From the NCBI GenBank assembly GCA_038025085.1, contig CM076153.1, positions 4,154,001 to 4,218,000 of the forward strand: a DNA stretch of 64,000 bases, read 5' to 3'. The DNA comes from Tetragonia tetragonoides (lineage: Eukaryota; Streptophyta; Magnoliopsida; Caryophyllales; Aizoaceae). Of the stretch, positions 1-12,000 are shown one piece after another. Position 1 is the first letter of the stretch, and every line of letters begins with the position of its first letter. The translations under genes and the position numbers were made by a program. A model generated the notes under the pieces. It made no database searches. It worked only from the letters and a program-made list of their open reading frames with translations, and was not told where the DNA came from.

Positions 1-44
1 TGCATTTATGGAATTTTTTTTGTCATTTAGAATAGAGTTTTAAG

Positions 45-62
45 ATGATGATGATAATAATT

Positions 63-102
<40 letters not shown>

Positions 103-174
103 CATTATTATTACTTTTATTTATTATTTATTTTTATTTTATTATTATTATTATTATTGTTATTATTATTATTG

Positions 175-260
<86 letters not shown>

Positions 261-270
261 GCTCAAACGG
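45..270. repeat. ATT/TTA trinucleotide microsatellite
   Basis: Almost pure runs of ATA, then ATT units, with a few G or C interruptions. The long isoleucine/leucine/tyrosine open frames over it are artefacts of the repeat, not genes. Confidence 0.95.
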
Positions 271-430
271 GTACATCAATTTGGGACGTATGAAGTAGAT
301 AATAATAATAATAATAAATGGGCATTTCCAAAAGTGATTTAATATATATGCAACATATATTTATTATTACTATTTAGGTAAATAATACTTAATTATGATA
401 TTTATTATGTCAAATAATTAATTTGGGAAA

Positions 431-590
431 CCTGGAACAAACTGGAATAAACAGGAGAAAACTGGAAGAAACTGGAGAAAATTGGAAAAAACTGGAACAA
501 ACTTAAATTTTAGACTGGAAACTGGAAAAAACTGGAACAAACTGGAAAAAAACTGGAGAAAACGGGAAAATACTGGAATCCAGTCTAGAA
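431..590. repeat. Degenerate minisatellite built on AAACTGGA
   Basis: About 14 short units of the form (A)n-CTGGA(A/G), 8-13 bases each, all in one orientation, ending in ACTGGAATCCAGT, which is nearly palindromic. Purine strand bias is extreme. No coding sequence is supported here; both strands are open only because of the composition. Confidence 0.85.
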
Positions 591-599
591 AAACATGCC

Positions 600-2390
600 C
601 TAGGTGTATTCTTATATGTAAAAAAATTAAACCCAATAGATTAGCAACTCTTATGACCACGTTAGAGCAATTAATGAGTTTTAGTGCAATTATTCAATAA
701 TTTTGTATGGGTTACCAACCTACCAAGTCCAATCGTGAATGTATCATTGTATTATATGGGGTAGTTGATGGTCGATGAACACTCTCCCTCTAATAGTTAG
801 AGAGCAAATCCTCTTTTGTCGTGAAAAATGATAGCAAAATATTGGTTCTCTAAAATTACACCCTTAGATTGAAGGGGTGCGTTTTTTATTGATAGATTGA
901 GGGGTGCGTTTTTTCAAGTTTAAAAGCTTACGTGAGATAGCTAGAGAAAGTAACGAAAAATATGAACTGCAGATGATCCATTCACTAAGAGTTCTCTTGT
1001 CATCCAAGTCATACGGGCACATCCACTAGAGGTTGTGCTCTTTATTACTCATCAATCAATTCATACCCCTTGACTACTTTATATAGCCTCTCCTAATTCG
1101 ATAAATGAAATGTTAGTAATAAAAAAATGAAAGTTCTCATGCATTGCTTGGTTGTTGATATCTGGCAATTATTTAGTAGCTAATGGTTTACAATGCTTGA
1201 GCTTGATACGAAATAGAATGGAACAATGAATATTTGGCATGTTGTTTTGAGGTTTTGCAAATATATGAATACCTTAGAAAACAAAGTAAATTGTAATTTT
1301 TTTCTTTTTTTTTTTGCGGAATTTGTAATATATTTGTTGAACGAAGTGATTGACCTTTTGGTTCAAATTTCTTAAAGCATTGCGGGAAAAAATGGTCATA
1401 ACATATATCTAAATTAGTTTTACGAATTAATGGGTTTTATGAGAAAAATACGATATTGTTTGTGATATACTCGATCTCTTTGGGGTAGAAAATAATGTCG
1501 AGGACCTCATCATTTTGCTTTTATACGTTCATTTAGGGGTGAAAAGCAACCAAATACTCACTTGAAAATTTGGAGTTTGGTTTACGATTTGATTAGACCA
1601 GTTCACGAAATTAAGACCCATGAACCAGTATTAAAATTGGCCGAAACAGTTTCTCGAACACACATACCTGATCTTGAATTTGGCAGGTTGAGTTCCACAA
1701 CCATATCTCCTATAATGAATGTTCGAGTATTTTCCAAGGAGTACATACTATGTATCTCCAATTTTGCAACATTACTTTGCTCCAAAAAAAAAAAAGAAAA
1801 AAGAATAGTGCAGCATTATAAACACTGTAATTGCAACATATGCAATAACAAAATAGCTATGAAATTGTGCCCATAAGCTCGAAAAAATGATAGTCAAAAT
1901 TGAAATGGATTTTTAACCAATTTCAATATAGTCGATTTCATATCTAATCAGTTTTAGGGCCAAACTAGATACCCAAGTCTCGTGCTCACCCCCTGTATTC
2001 ATATCATATGCAGGTTAAATATTGGTTAATCGTCAACGTTATTTTTTTCCGTTTCTTTTTTTTTTTTTTGTTGATTTCAAGTTAGATGTTTTCTGTGTTC
2101 GTATTATTTGGTAAACAATTGGTAATATTATTTGTTGGCTGTCCGTATGATAACTCTATGGTTTCATAAAAATTATAAAAAAACCGTATTATACAAGTTT
2201 TTGCCTATTCATAATTATCAAAGAAAAAACAAAAACTACGCTTTCGTAAACTTTTTTTTTCCCTTAAGAAAGAAATTTACAAGGTATGGATACATCCATC
2301 TTTCAGTCGTTGCCTACATAATTACAAAGTATACCCTTCCTTTGGTATCCCATTCACAGCTCAGGCTACTCAGCAATCGAGGGTCAAAGT
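600..2390. other. Flank with no recognisable gene
   Basis: AT-rich sequence with several poly(T) tracts and a short direct repeat near 867-918 (GGGGTGCGTTTTTT twice). The open frames are short and show no family signature. It probably includes the distal promoter of SEC10. Confidence 0.5.
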
Positions 2391-2399
2391 CGTCACTCT

Positions 2400-3019
2400 G
2401 GTCACTTCAATTTCATCTCTTTCCTCTCTCTCTCTTTTCGCAACCTCCTGCATCTCTTCTCTTTCCACCCTGTGTACAAACTTTGTTCGATCTACCAAAC
2501 CCAAATTGAATTTTAGAAAAATTGAAAAGAGGTGCATTTCCCTTGTCCATTTTCTCTCTCCGAAATTTCCTTTTCCAACTTGATCTGCTGTTTCTCTCCT
2601 CTTTCATCTAATTTCTTCATCTTCTTCTCAATCTATATCTTCCACAGACCTTGTTTGAGTCATAGCAAGCTCTTGCTGGCGTTTCTAATCCCTGTAAGCT
2701 TCACTTTATTTCTCTATCTTTAGCAATCTGCAATTTTTATACTTGGGTGTTAGATTACAATCTATTTTGTCATTTGCTTCATTTTGCTTACCTTAGTAGC
2801 TAATCAAACTGTTACATGATTGATTTTCTATGGGCTTTAGTTCACTTATTTGATACAAATTTGTAGGACATGAAATGGGCATTGATTATTTTTTGTTGGG
2901 TCATTTAAAAGTTGTGATTTTGATTATGATCTTAAAATGTAGGTCTTTAATTGTGGTGGGACTCTTACATTTTTATCTGGGTTTGAAATTTTCATCCCTT
3001 TCGTTTTGCAGGGAAGGAG
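2400..3019 (+). other. SEC10 5' leader with a 5'-UTR intron
   Basis: A pyrimidine-rich (TC/CTT) leader typical of plant 5' UTRs runs from about 2400. A donor at 2694 (CCT|GTAAGC) and an acceptor ending at 3011 (TTTTGCAG|GG) define a leader intron of about 320 bases directly before the start codon at 3020. Leader introns of this kind often raise expression of plant housekeeping genes. The transcription start is not determined. Confidence 0.6.
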
Positions 3020-6000
3020 ATGAATGAAGGTAGAAAGGCTTCCACTGGTAATGGACCCCCTCTGATTTTGGACATAGAAGACTTCAAGGTAAATACTAAC
3101 TCCAAGTTTTTCACTGATCTTTGCCGGTGAAAATATATGGGATTTTTAGGTTGCTCTTGATTTTTAATTCCCCTCCCCCCCAGGGGTTTAGGTTTATACC
3201 TGTTGCGATGTACCGGCCCTTTTGGTAGATGTAAATTACTGTGGAATGTGGATGAAGAAAATAGAGGATTTTGATGGGTGAATCTTTTACTTTCTGCAGG
3301 GAGATTTCTCATTTGATGCATTGTTTGGTAATTTGGTAAATGAATTGCTACCTTCTTACCAAGAAGATGATGCAGATGCATCCGAAGGGCATAGTAATAT
3401 TGGTGCCAATGATGTCTTACCAAATGGGACATTGCGGATTACTTCCGATGCCATGAAAGCAGCACAAGGGCTTTCCATGCCATTGTTCCCAGAAGTAGAT
3501 GCTCTCTTGGCGCTGTTCAAGGATTCTTGTAAGGAGTTGATTGATCTTCGGCAACAGGTAATATTTTCAGGCTTTGGTAGTGGTACTGGGGTTTACTGAG
3601 CTCACACAAAGTTTTTTCTATTATATATTGAGAGGTTGCATTGTTTGTTTACCTGCATGTGGTGATTGGTGATGAAGGTCGATGGAAGGCTCAACAGTCT
3701 TAAAAAGGAAGTTTCCGCTCAAGATGCTAAGCATCGGAAGACACTTGCTGAGGTTAGTTTGCAAAGTACATCTCATTTTCGTTCGGAAATTCAATCCTAT
3801 TGATGAATTATTTTCTCTAATTCTAGTTTTGTATATTTTTCATTTTTAAAATGTTAGGCAAGTAATATTGCTTGCAGTATTTCTACACTTTGCACATCTG
3901 TGTTAAGAACAATGGCAGCAACAACAACCACCTAGCCGCATTTGGCGAGGTCTGGGGCCTTGCTTTTCCTTTATCTTCCTCTGGGCCAATAAAAATTTTA
4001 GGGGTCCAGAACCAATTACCCCTCTCTCACAAAACAAGGTGTTATTTGTTTTTTTGATTCATGGGTGAGGAAGATTGCAAATTTCTAATGGGAAGGAAAA
4101 ATGGGTTTTGCCCTTCTGATTTGGATTTTCAATGGGCTTTAGTTTCATTTTGATAAGATCCCATGGTAGTTTAGCACATTTATCACTTCATGCCCAGATC
4201 ACTTGTCCTCATAAACTAGTATCAGATTACAAGATCCCAATTGATTGTAGCCCTAAGATACATAGGGGTAATCAAATGAGTACTATCAGAGGCATTCAAC
4301 TTCAACGCGGAGCGCCAATACATGACAATTTGCTCCATTTGATGTCAAATTCCAGTACTATTACAATAGGGAGTACAGCCAAACCAGGATGTGAAAACAA
4401 CTGTGGAGGATTGAGAGGAAGGAAGAGGAGAGAGAAAGTATTTTGTGAGGAGGACCATGTTTGGCTGGAGTTGGAGGTGTAGAGAGTTGAGCCCAGTGAG
4501 ATACCACAAGAGGAGGCAAAAAGGAGAAGAAGAAAGGGAAAGTATAAAAATAGACAAATTCTAGTTAAACAATTGTCACGCTCCCAGCTAGTAACGGAAA
4601 ATCGAACATTATTAAGCTTGGTACATAACTTGCAACTATGTTGTTAGTTTGGATCTTTTGGTGCAATTTGTAGAGTTTGGATTATTATCTGCAACTGGCT
4701 AGTAGTTCGGATTCTTTACAACAAATTTTCCTTATTTTTTTTTTTGGGTGAATTGTAGTGGGCTCCACTAGGTTTGCGAGTGGAGGGATCATTGGTCCTA
4801 GACTATTTAATAATTCCTCCTCCCGACCATTGCCCAAAGTGAACACTCTATGAAGTTTCATGTCATTTACAGTCATAACTCATAATTCATTAGAAGCTTA
4901 TGTACATTGTTTATTCTTTTCTTTTTGGGGGGGGGGAGATACTCTAAGCTTCATGTAATTCATCTATGCCTGTCAAATGGATAATTGTGGGGTTGACAGA
5001 ATGATTTTGTACTCAGAGAGTCTCACATATCTAATCTTATCAGCTGGAAAAAGGTGTAGATGGGTTATTTGATAGCTTTGCGAGGTTGGATTCGCGTATA
5101 TCAAGTGTTGGACAGACTGCAGCTAAAATCGGAGATCATCTGCAGGTGAGATACTATAAAAATTAATACCGATCAGTTACCAATTGGATGTACTATGAGT
5201 TTGTCAGTTGCAATCTGCTGTATTCATTTTCCTTTTTTTGGTGAGACTTTCCTAAATGTACTAAATTTTATGTCATGGTGTATTAATAAATGGAAATTTT
5301 ATATGACCAGAGTGCCGACGCTCAGCGAGAAACTGCTACTCAAACAATAGATCTCATAAAGGTATTTATTAGTGACTTCCCTTTCAGTGATCATTTGTTT
5401 TACTGGCTCACGAACGTTTCTTGTTTCAAATCTACAGTACTTGATGGAGTTCAACAGCACTCCTGGGGACCTAATGGAACTTTCACCTCTGTTTTCTGAT
5501 GATAGTCGTGTTGCTGAGGCAGCTTCTATCGCACAGAAGCTACGTAAGATGCGACACTTATGAAGCTGGATTTTTATATTTAAGATTCATGATATCAGTT
5601 GCTATAACAGAAAGGATTGTTTTATCCGTGAATTTTATTCTGTTTTGATGCTTTGATCTTCAAATCAAAAGTCTGCTTTTTATACTCTTTTATATTGTTA
5701 AAACAGGGGCATTTGCTGAAGAGGATATAGGAAGACAAGGGATAGGAGTACAATCAGCTACAGGAAACGCTACCCCCAGCAGAGGATTGGAAGTGGCTGT
5801 TGCAAACCTACAAGAGTATTGCAATGGTGAGTCTTGTTCTGAACTTCTGATGAAGGCATTTTGTTATAGACAGCCATGTCATTAAAGTTGATACAGACTG
5901 CGATTAAAATACCCTAATGCTTGGCAATCAGAAGAAACCAGGTTATACTATTGCCCACACATCATTCAGATCTTTTTTGGCCCGTCTTACTGAATCTACT

Positions 6001-9000
6001 CGTTATGCCCTTTTCCCTGTATCCACATTTCTTTGAAAGGCAAAGTTTCCATTGAAGGTGAGGGCTTTTGTGTGGACCTATTGGGGAGAGTGAACACGAA
6101 TGAGGTGCTGCAAGGAGGAGGCCAGGGATGGCTGTTTCACCGGATATGTGTATGCTTTGTCATGCTACTTGCTAGCCATGCAACATCTGCACATATATTT
6201 CTTCATTGGATGTGGCGCAGCACCTTTGGTACAAACTTTTTGAAGTCTTGGGTGAATGTTGGGTGTGCTCGTCAGCTGTTATTGAGTTGCTGCAGACTCG
6301 TTTTGTTAAACTAGGAGATGAAGCTACTATGGGGCAATGCTGTTTTGGCAATTTTGTGGTGTTTATGGCTGGAGAGAAATGCTCGGGGGTCCTCCTGAGT
6401 TTCGGTGTCACCTATACATCTTTAGGTCCGTGTTACTTATTTAGCAATGTTATGGTGCAAGGTTGGGGGTGCTTTAGTAGCCACTCTCTCGGATTTCCAA
6501 AGAAACTGGGCCAATCTGGCCTACCTGTAGTTGTATCTTTTGAGAGGACATCTTGTCTCCTGAGCTGTTTCTAGAGCTCTATAATATATAACAACTGTTT
6601 TCTTATCTTAAAAAAACTGTTGCCCACGCATCAGTGATCAATCCAATAAATAAGTCTACTAAAATTATGGGTGAAACATGTGAGAGTGGTTATTTTTACA
6701 TACCTCAATTTCTTTTTTGTGAATCAAGAATAGAGGTAAATGACGGTTAATTATGCAAAAATTTGACTTTGTTTGTGTCAAATCTGGTAACTATGCCATC
6801 AATGAGCTTTCTTAGTTCCTGAAATTAAATGCCTTTTGTTTTCTGATCCTTCATAGGATGTTAATAAAATCTTGTATCACTACTTGTTCTTTCCTCACTC
6901 AGAGTTGGAGAATAGGTTATTACAAAGATTTGATGCTGCATCACAGCGAAGGGAATTGTCAACCATGGCAGAGTGTGCTAAGATATTGTCCCAGGTAATA
7001 CATCTGCATATTTCCTTCTAAAAGATATGATGTAATTTTGTCATGTGGTTTACCTTGATAACATGATGTTTCATGCATTTGCGATTTAGGCAGTCGAATG
7101 AGCTACACGATGTGATTATTCCTTGACTATTCGTCTTGGGTTTTGACACAAATTATTTGGTTTTTTACTGAAATTTGAAATTTGTCTAATTTGTGTCATT
7201 GGGATGAGCAAATGCCTTGATTCTAGGATATTTAGAGGAGCCCATGCCTCATTTTGATGACATCTCATTTTGAACGTGCATAAATTTGGGGTCTCAACAT
7301 TTCCTACATCTGACGTGTTTTGAGCTTACATAATCGTCTTTGATATCTTGGTAATCTAAGGGTACACCATGGCTTGGAATTATGAAGACATGTGCTGAAA
7401 TTGTATTGGTGAACCTGCTTTCAAGCGCTAATTGTTCATATGCAACCTGGCATCTAGTCTAAGACTCTGAATTAGCTTTTGCACATTCAAAATTTGAAAA
7501 AGAATGGATTATCTATTTCATGCTAACTCAAGTCTGCGTTTAATGTTTTCCTTTGATTTTCCGTATTTCCGATTTTCCTTTGAACATGTTTTCTTATTTT
7601 CATTCATTTTGTAGGGAAAATGAGCATGCTCCTCATTATTCTGTTGTTTCTCTAGTACTTCATCATGTTCAATAATTGTTCTGCCAATTTGATAATGGAA
7701 GGGAATAGTTCCATGCTCATTGTTATTTGGTTCATTGCTCACTACTTTGAAAGACAAGTACAAGATTTTATTGGAAAAGACTGCCTCGAGGGAACTATAA
7801 TTTATTTATTCATTCATCTGACAATGATTCAGGCTCAGCCGGAAGTAGCCTTTCTGTTTTGACAGGGCCACAGGGGTAAGGCTACGCATGCCTGAATCCC
7901 CCTACCCTGCGTGGGCGGGAGCCTCTTTAGAGGCACTGGGCCACTGGGGTAGTGTTGATATTGTGTTATTTGGCAAAGGGTTTGCATTGTTTCCATTCTG
8001 TTACGGTTCATTTGGATGTCTGGTTTGGTGTGGAATTGTGAACCATTATGTGAGCAGGCATTTGATCAACTTTCAGAGAAATGACTTGTTTACCATTCAT
8101 TGGGCAGTTTAACAGGGGTAGCAGCGCCATGCAACACTATGTGGCAACACGCCCAATGTTTATTGATGTGGAGATTATGAATGCAGACAATAGGTTGGTT
8201 CTTGGTGAGCAAGGCTCACATGCAAGTCCTAGTAATGTTTCTCGTGGACTTTCATCATTGTACAAGGAGATAGCAGGTTTGACTTTTTTAGCTTTTTTTT
8301 TTTTGCTCGTTCAATGTTTTAGCTGATGCATCCCTTTTAGATAAATGAAGAACAAGAAAGAAATATAGAAGCATTCACTTGATTTGCCTTGAAACAGTGG
8401 GAATCTGACTTTGGAGACTGGAGAGTATGGTTGTTTATGCTCTTTCTGATCCTTTTTTCCTTATTTCTTTTTCACAGATACTGTAAGAAAAGAATCAGCC
8501 ACAATAATGGCTGTGTTCCCTTCTCCAAATGAAGTTATGGCAATCCTCGTTCAGGTACTGACTTAGGAACCTCTGTGTTGTAATGGGGCGATGGAAGTAT
8601 GTATTTAATAGTTGTTCACCTATCGTGATATTGGTGCCTTCACTGAGTGGTTGTGTAACTTGATGTAGAGAGTTTTAGAACAAAGAGTGACAGCCCTTTT
8701 GGACAAGCTGTTGCAGAAACCATCTCTTGTCAATCCACCTCCAATGGAGGATGGGGGACTTCTACTAGTAAGTGCTAATTCACCTTTATTTGCTGCTCTT
8801 CTATGCTTATGTCAAATTGGTTGTGCTGGGTGCAAGACTTCATTGTTCTTGAATGTTGTCGCAGTACCTCAGAATGTTAGCAGTGGCATATGAGAAAACA
8901 CAGGAACTTGCTAGGGACCTTCGGGCAGTGGGATGTGGTGATTTGGATGTTGAGGGTAATGCCCTTTGTTCTTTTTACTTCTTTCTATGATTTTATTATG

Positions 9001-12000
9001 TTGAAAGTTGCTGGTAGAAGACCCTTTTTACCTACTACTGTCTAAAATTTTACCTCCCTCACTCTTGTAGACTACTCTTGTTGACTTTATTACTGTGCCA
9101 TATAACATTATTCTTGTTCTTGGAAGTGTATGGGACAACACGTTTTAAAAGTGCAAATGTGACAGCTGATAGATGATTACTCTTTTCATGTTTCAGGCCT
9201 AACAGAATCTTTATTTTCTGCACATAAGGAAGAATACCCTGAACATGAACAAGCCTCTCTTAGACAACTGTACCATGCAAAGGTTGGACCTTCTGCTACC
9301 TCTTTTTCTTACTATCTCTCAGAATGATTATAAATCGTGATTTTGCTTGATGTTTACTCTGCTACGAAGATGGAAGAAATACGCGCTGAAAATCTGTCTG
9401 AAAGTGGAAGTGGGACTATTGGACGATCAAAAGGCGCTTCTGTAGCATCTTCCCACCAGCAGATATCTGTTACTGTGGTGACAGAATTTGTGCGCTGGAA
9501 TGAGGAAGCAATTTCTAGGTGCAATTTATTTTCTTCTCAGGTGGTTCTTATTTCCATGTTCACTCAAATTTCCTATTGTTTAGTGCATCTCCAGTTATTG
9601 CATGCAAATTTCATGTCATTAGAACTCTGTTTTATTGTTCTAATTGCTTGTTTATGCTCGCCGTCATTGTCTATTGACTGTTTACAGCTTGTCTAGGATT
9701 TTGAAAGTTTTCTGTAATGCCTTAACTTCAGAAAGTCTCAAACCATGAACTCTGCAAAAACAATCTTTTCTCCCACTCATCCCTCTTTGTAAATTCCTGA
9801 AATTGTCTAAAGACTTCTAATTTTCTGTGCAACATTCAACTCACAATCAGAACCAAGGTATAAAAATATACCAGTTCCGTCTGCACTACCCTAATAACCA
9901 GAGAGCTGTTTCTGTTAGTAATTTACATGCTTGTAACTTTACGTGCTAAAAATCTCATACCCTTTAATTTATACGTATACTTTACCATCCTCTTCGTGCT
10001 TCTCATAATTAGAAGCTTTGGACCTTAACTTAGCTCTGGAAGTGGTATAATTGTGGTTGGATCCGCCATCTGCCTGCATACTAACTGATTGTTTTCTTCA
10101 TCCAATGCCACCAGTCTCTGTAGCATTGTCTGACGCATGTGAATTTCGTAAATTATTATTCAAAGATATTGACTATTGATGTTTTGTGCAGCCTGCTATT
10201 CTTGCATCCAATGTAAAAGCTGTTTTCACTTGTCTCCTAGATCAAGTAAGTGGGTGCACTTCTACTTTATCAGGTTTTTCATTTTGTTACTAAAATCGAA
10301 TTACTTATCTATTGGTTGCTACATATACCCAGGTCAGTCGGTACATCACGGAAGGCCTTGAGAGGGCTAGGGAAGGCCTGACTGAAGCTGCAGCTCTGCG
10401 AGAAAGATTTGTACTGGGAACAAATATTAGCAGAAGAGTGGCAGCAGCAGCTGCTTCCGCTGTAAGCTCATACTTACCCACAAACATTAGCTGAAATGAA
10501 TAATGATAATAACAGACATAAAGTTATACATGCACCACAATCATGCATTGGTTTATATTTCACAGGCAACTAATATGTATATGTTGAATCCCATTCCATA
10601 CTTAAATGTTAATTGATTATGTTTAGGCAGAAGCAGCGGCTGCGGCTGGTGAAAGTAGTTTTAGATCTTTCATGGTTGCTGTACAACGATGTGCCAGTAG
10701 TGTGGCTTTAGTCCAACAAGTATGCTAAACGCTGTTTTTTCCATGGCTATATGACTGAATTTGAGTGCCTTTATGAAGCATTACTCAGTATGAGCTTTTC
10801 TCTGCAGTATTTTGCCAATTCCATATCTCGGCTTTTGTTACCTGTGGATGGAGCTCATGCGGCATCATGTGAAGAAATGGCCACAGCTATGTCAAAGGCA
10901 GAGGGTGCTGCCTATAAAGGACTTCAACAGTGCATTGACACTGTCATGGCAGAGGTCTGTTGTTGAGTGACTAGCAAACATGAGTAATGGGTGTTGTTTT
11001 CTCATTTCTGTACGAATTTGTTTGATTTAGATGTATATTTGGGTCTCTTTCTCTCTCCACTATGGTTCTCTTTTCAGCTTTGCTTATGTTTAGTTAGAAT
11101 TTGATATTCCCTTTTCTATTTCTCTGTTCTTTCCATGTTCTTGACAATACTTAATCCCTATGCAGGTGGAAAGACTGTTGTCAGCTGAGCAGAAGGCTAC
11201 TGATTACCGCTCGCCTGATGATGGGATTGTTCCTGATCATAGGCCTACAAATGCATGCACTAGGTGTTTTGTTTGGCTCTATTTAATTGTGTCAAAAATC
11301 AGAGATCAAGCACATCCAAATCGCAAAACTGCATTTTGCATTTTTAACGTTTTTCATTAGCATACTAGCATATGATAGTGGGGTTTTCTTTGAGCACTGA
11401 ATGACCATATTAATACCAGCTTTTAACTAATTCAGTTTCCTTATTCGTAATATTCTTGCAGAGTTGTGACATACCTTTCCCGTGTGCTGGAGTCTGCTTT
11501 CACTGCACTAGAGGGTCTCAATAAGCAGGCATTTCTTACTGAACTGGTACAGCAATTTATGTAGTCATTGATATATCATTACGTACATCTGAAGTTGCTG
11601 GCAACGTGAAGTTTTATCTTTTGATTCATGCATACTAATGGCTAATCTGGTCACTGAATATTGGTGAAAATAATGGGCAAATCAATTGCCATGCAGTGAA
11701 ATGGTATACTCAATGGTCTACTCTAGGCCATGGGGATTGGGATTGTGCTGGTTGTCTTCCTCCTTGATTTTTTTTTTAGGATTCTTGAGTTACCCCAATG
11801 ATGGGGACTCTATCTCCCAACCTCTTGGTTAGGGGTTCGATTCCTACCCTCCTCTTGGTGGGGGATAGACGATAGTTGATGTTTTCTTCTGGACTTTGAC
11901 CCAGATTCTGGTGTTCAGGGTAGGGGTGAAAGTTTGGACTTTGGATTGGATTATGGCCTAGTCCAAATCCAATCCAAAATATTCTGGACTCGGAATTTTG

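Noticed and set aside
45..342. Long hydrophobic open frames of Ile, Leu and Tyr
   Set aside because: They are translations of the ATT/TTA microsatellite in three frames.
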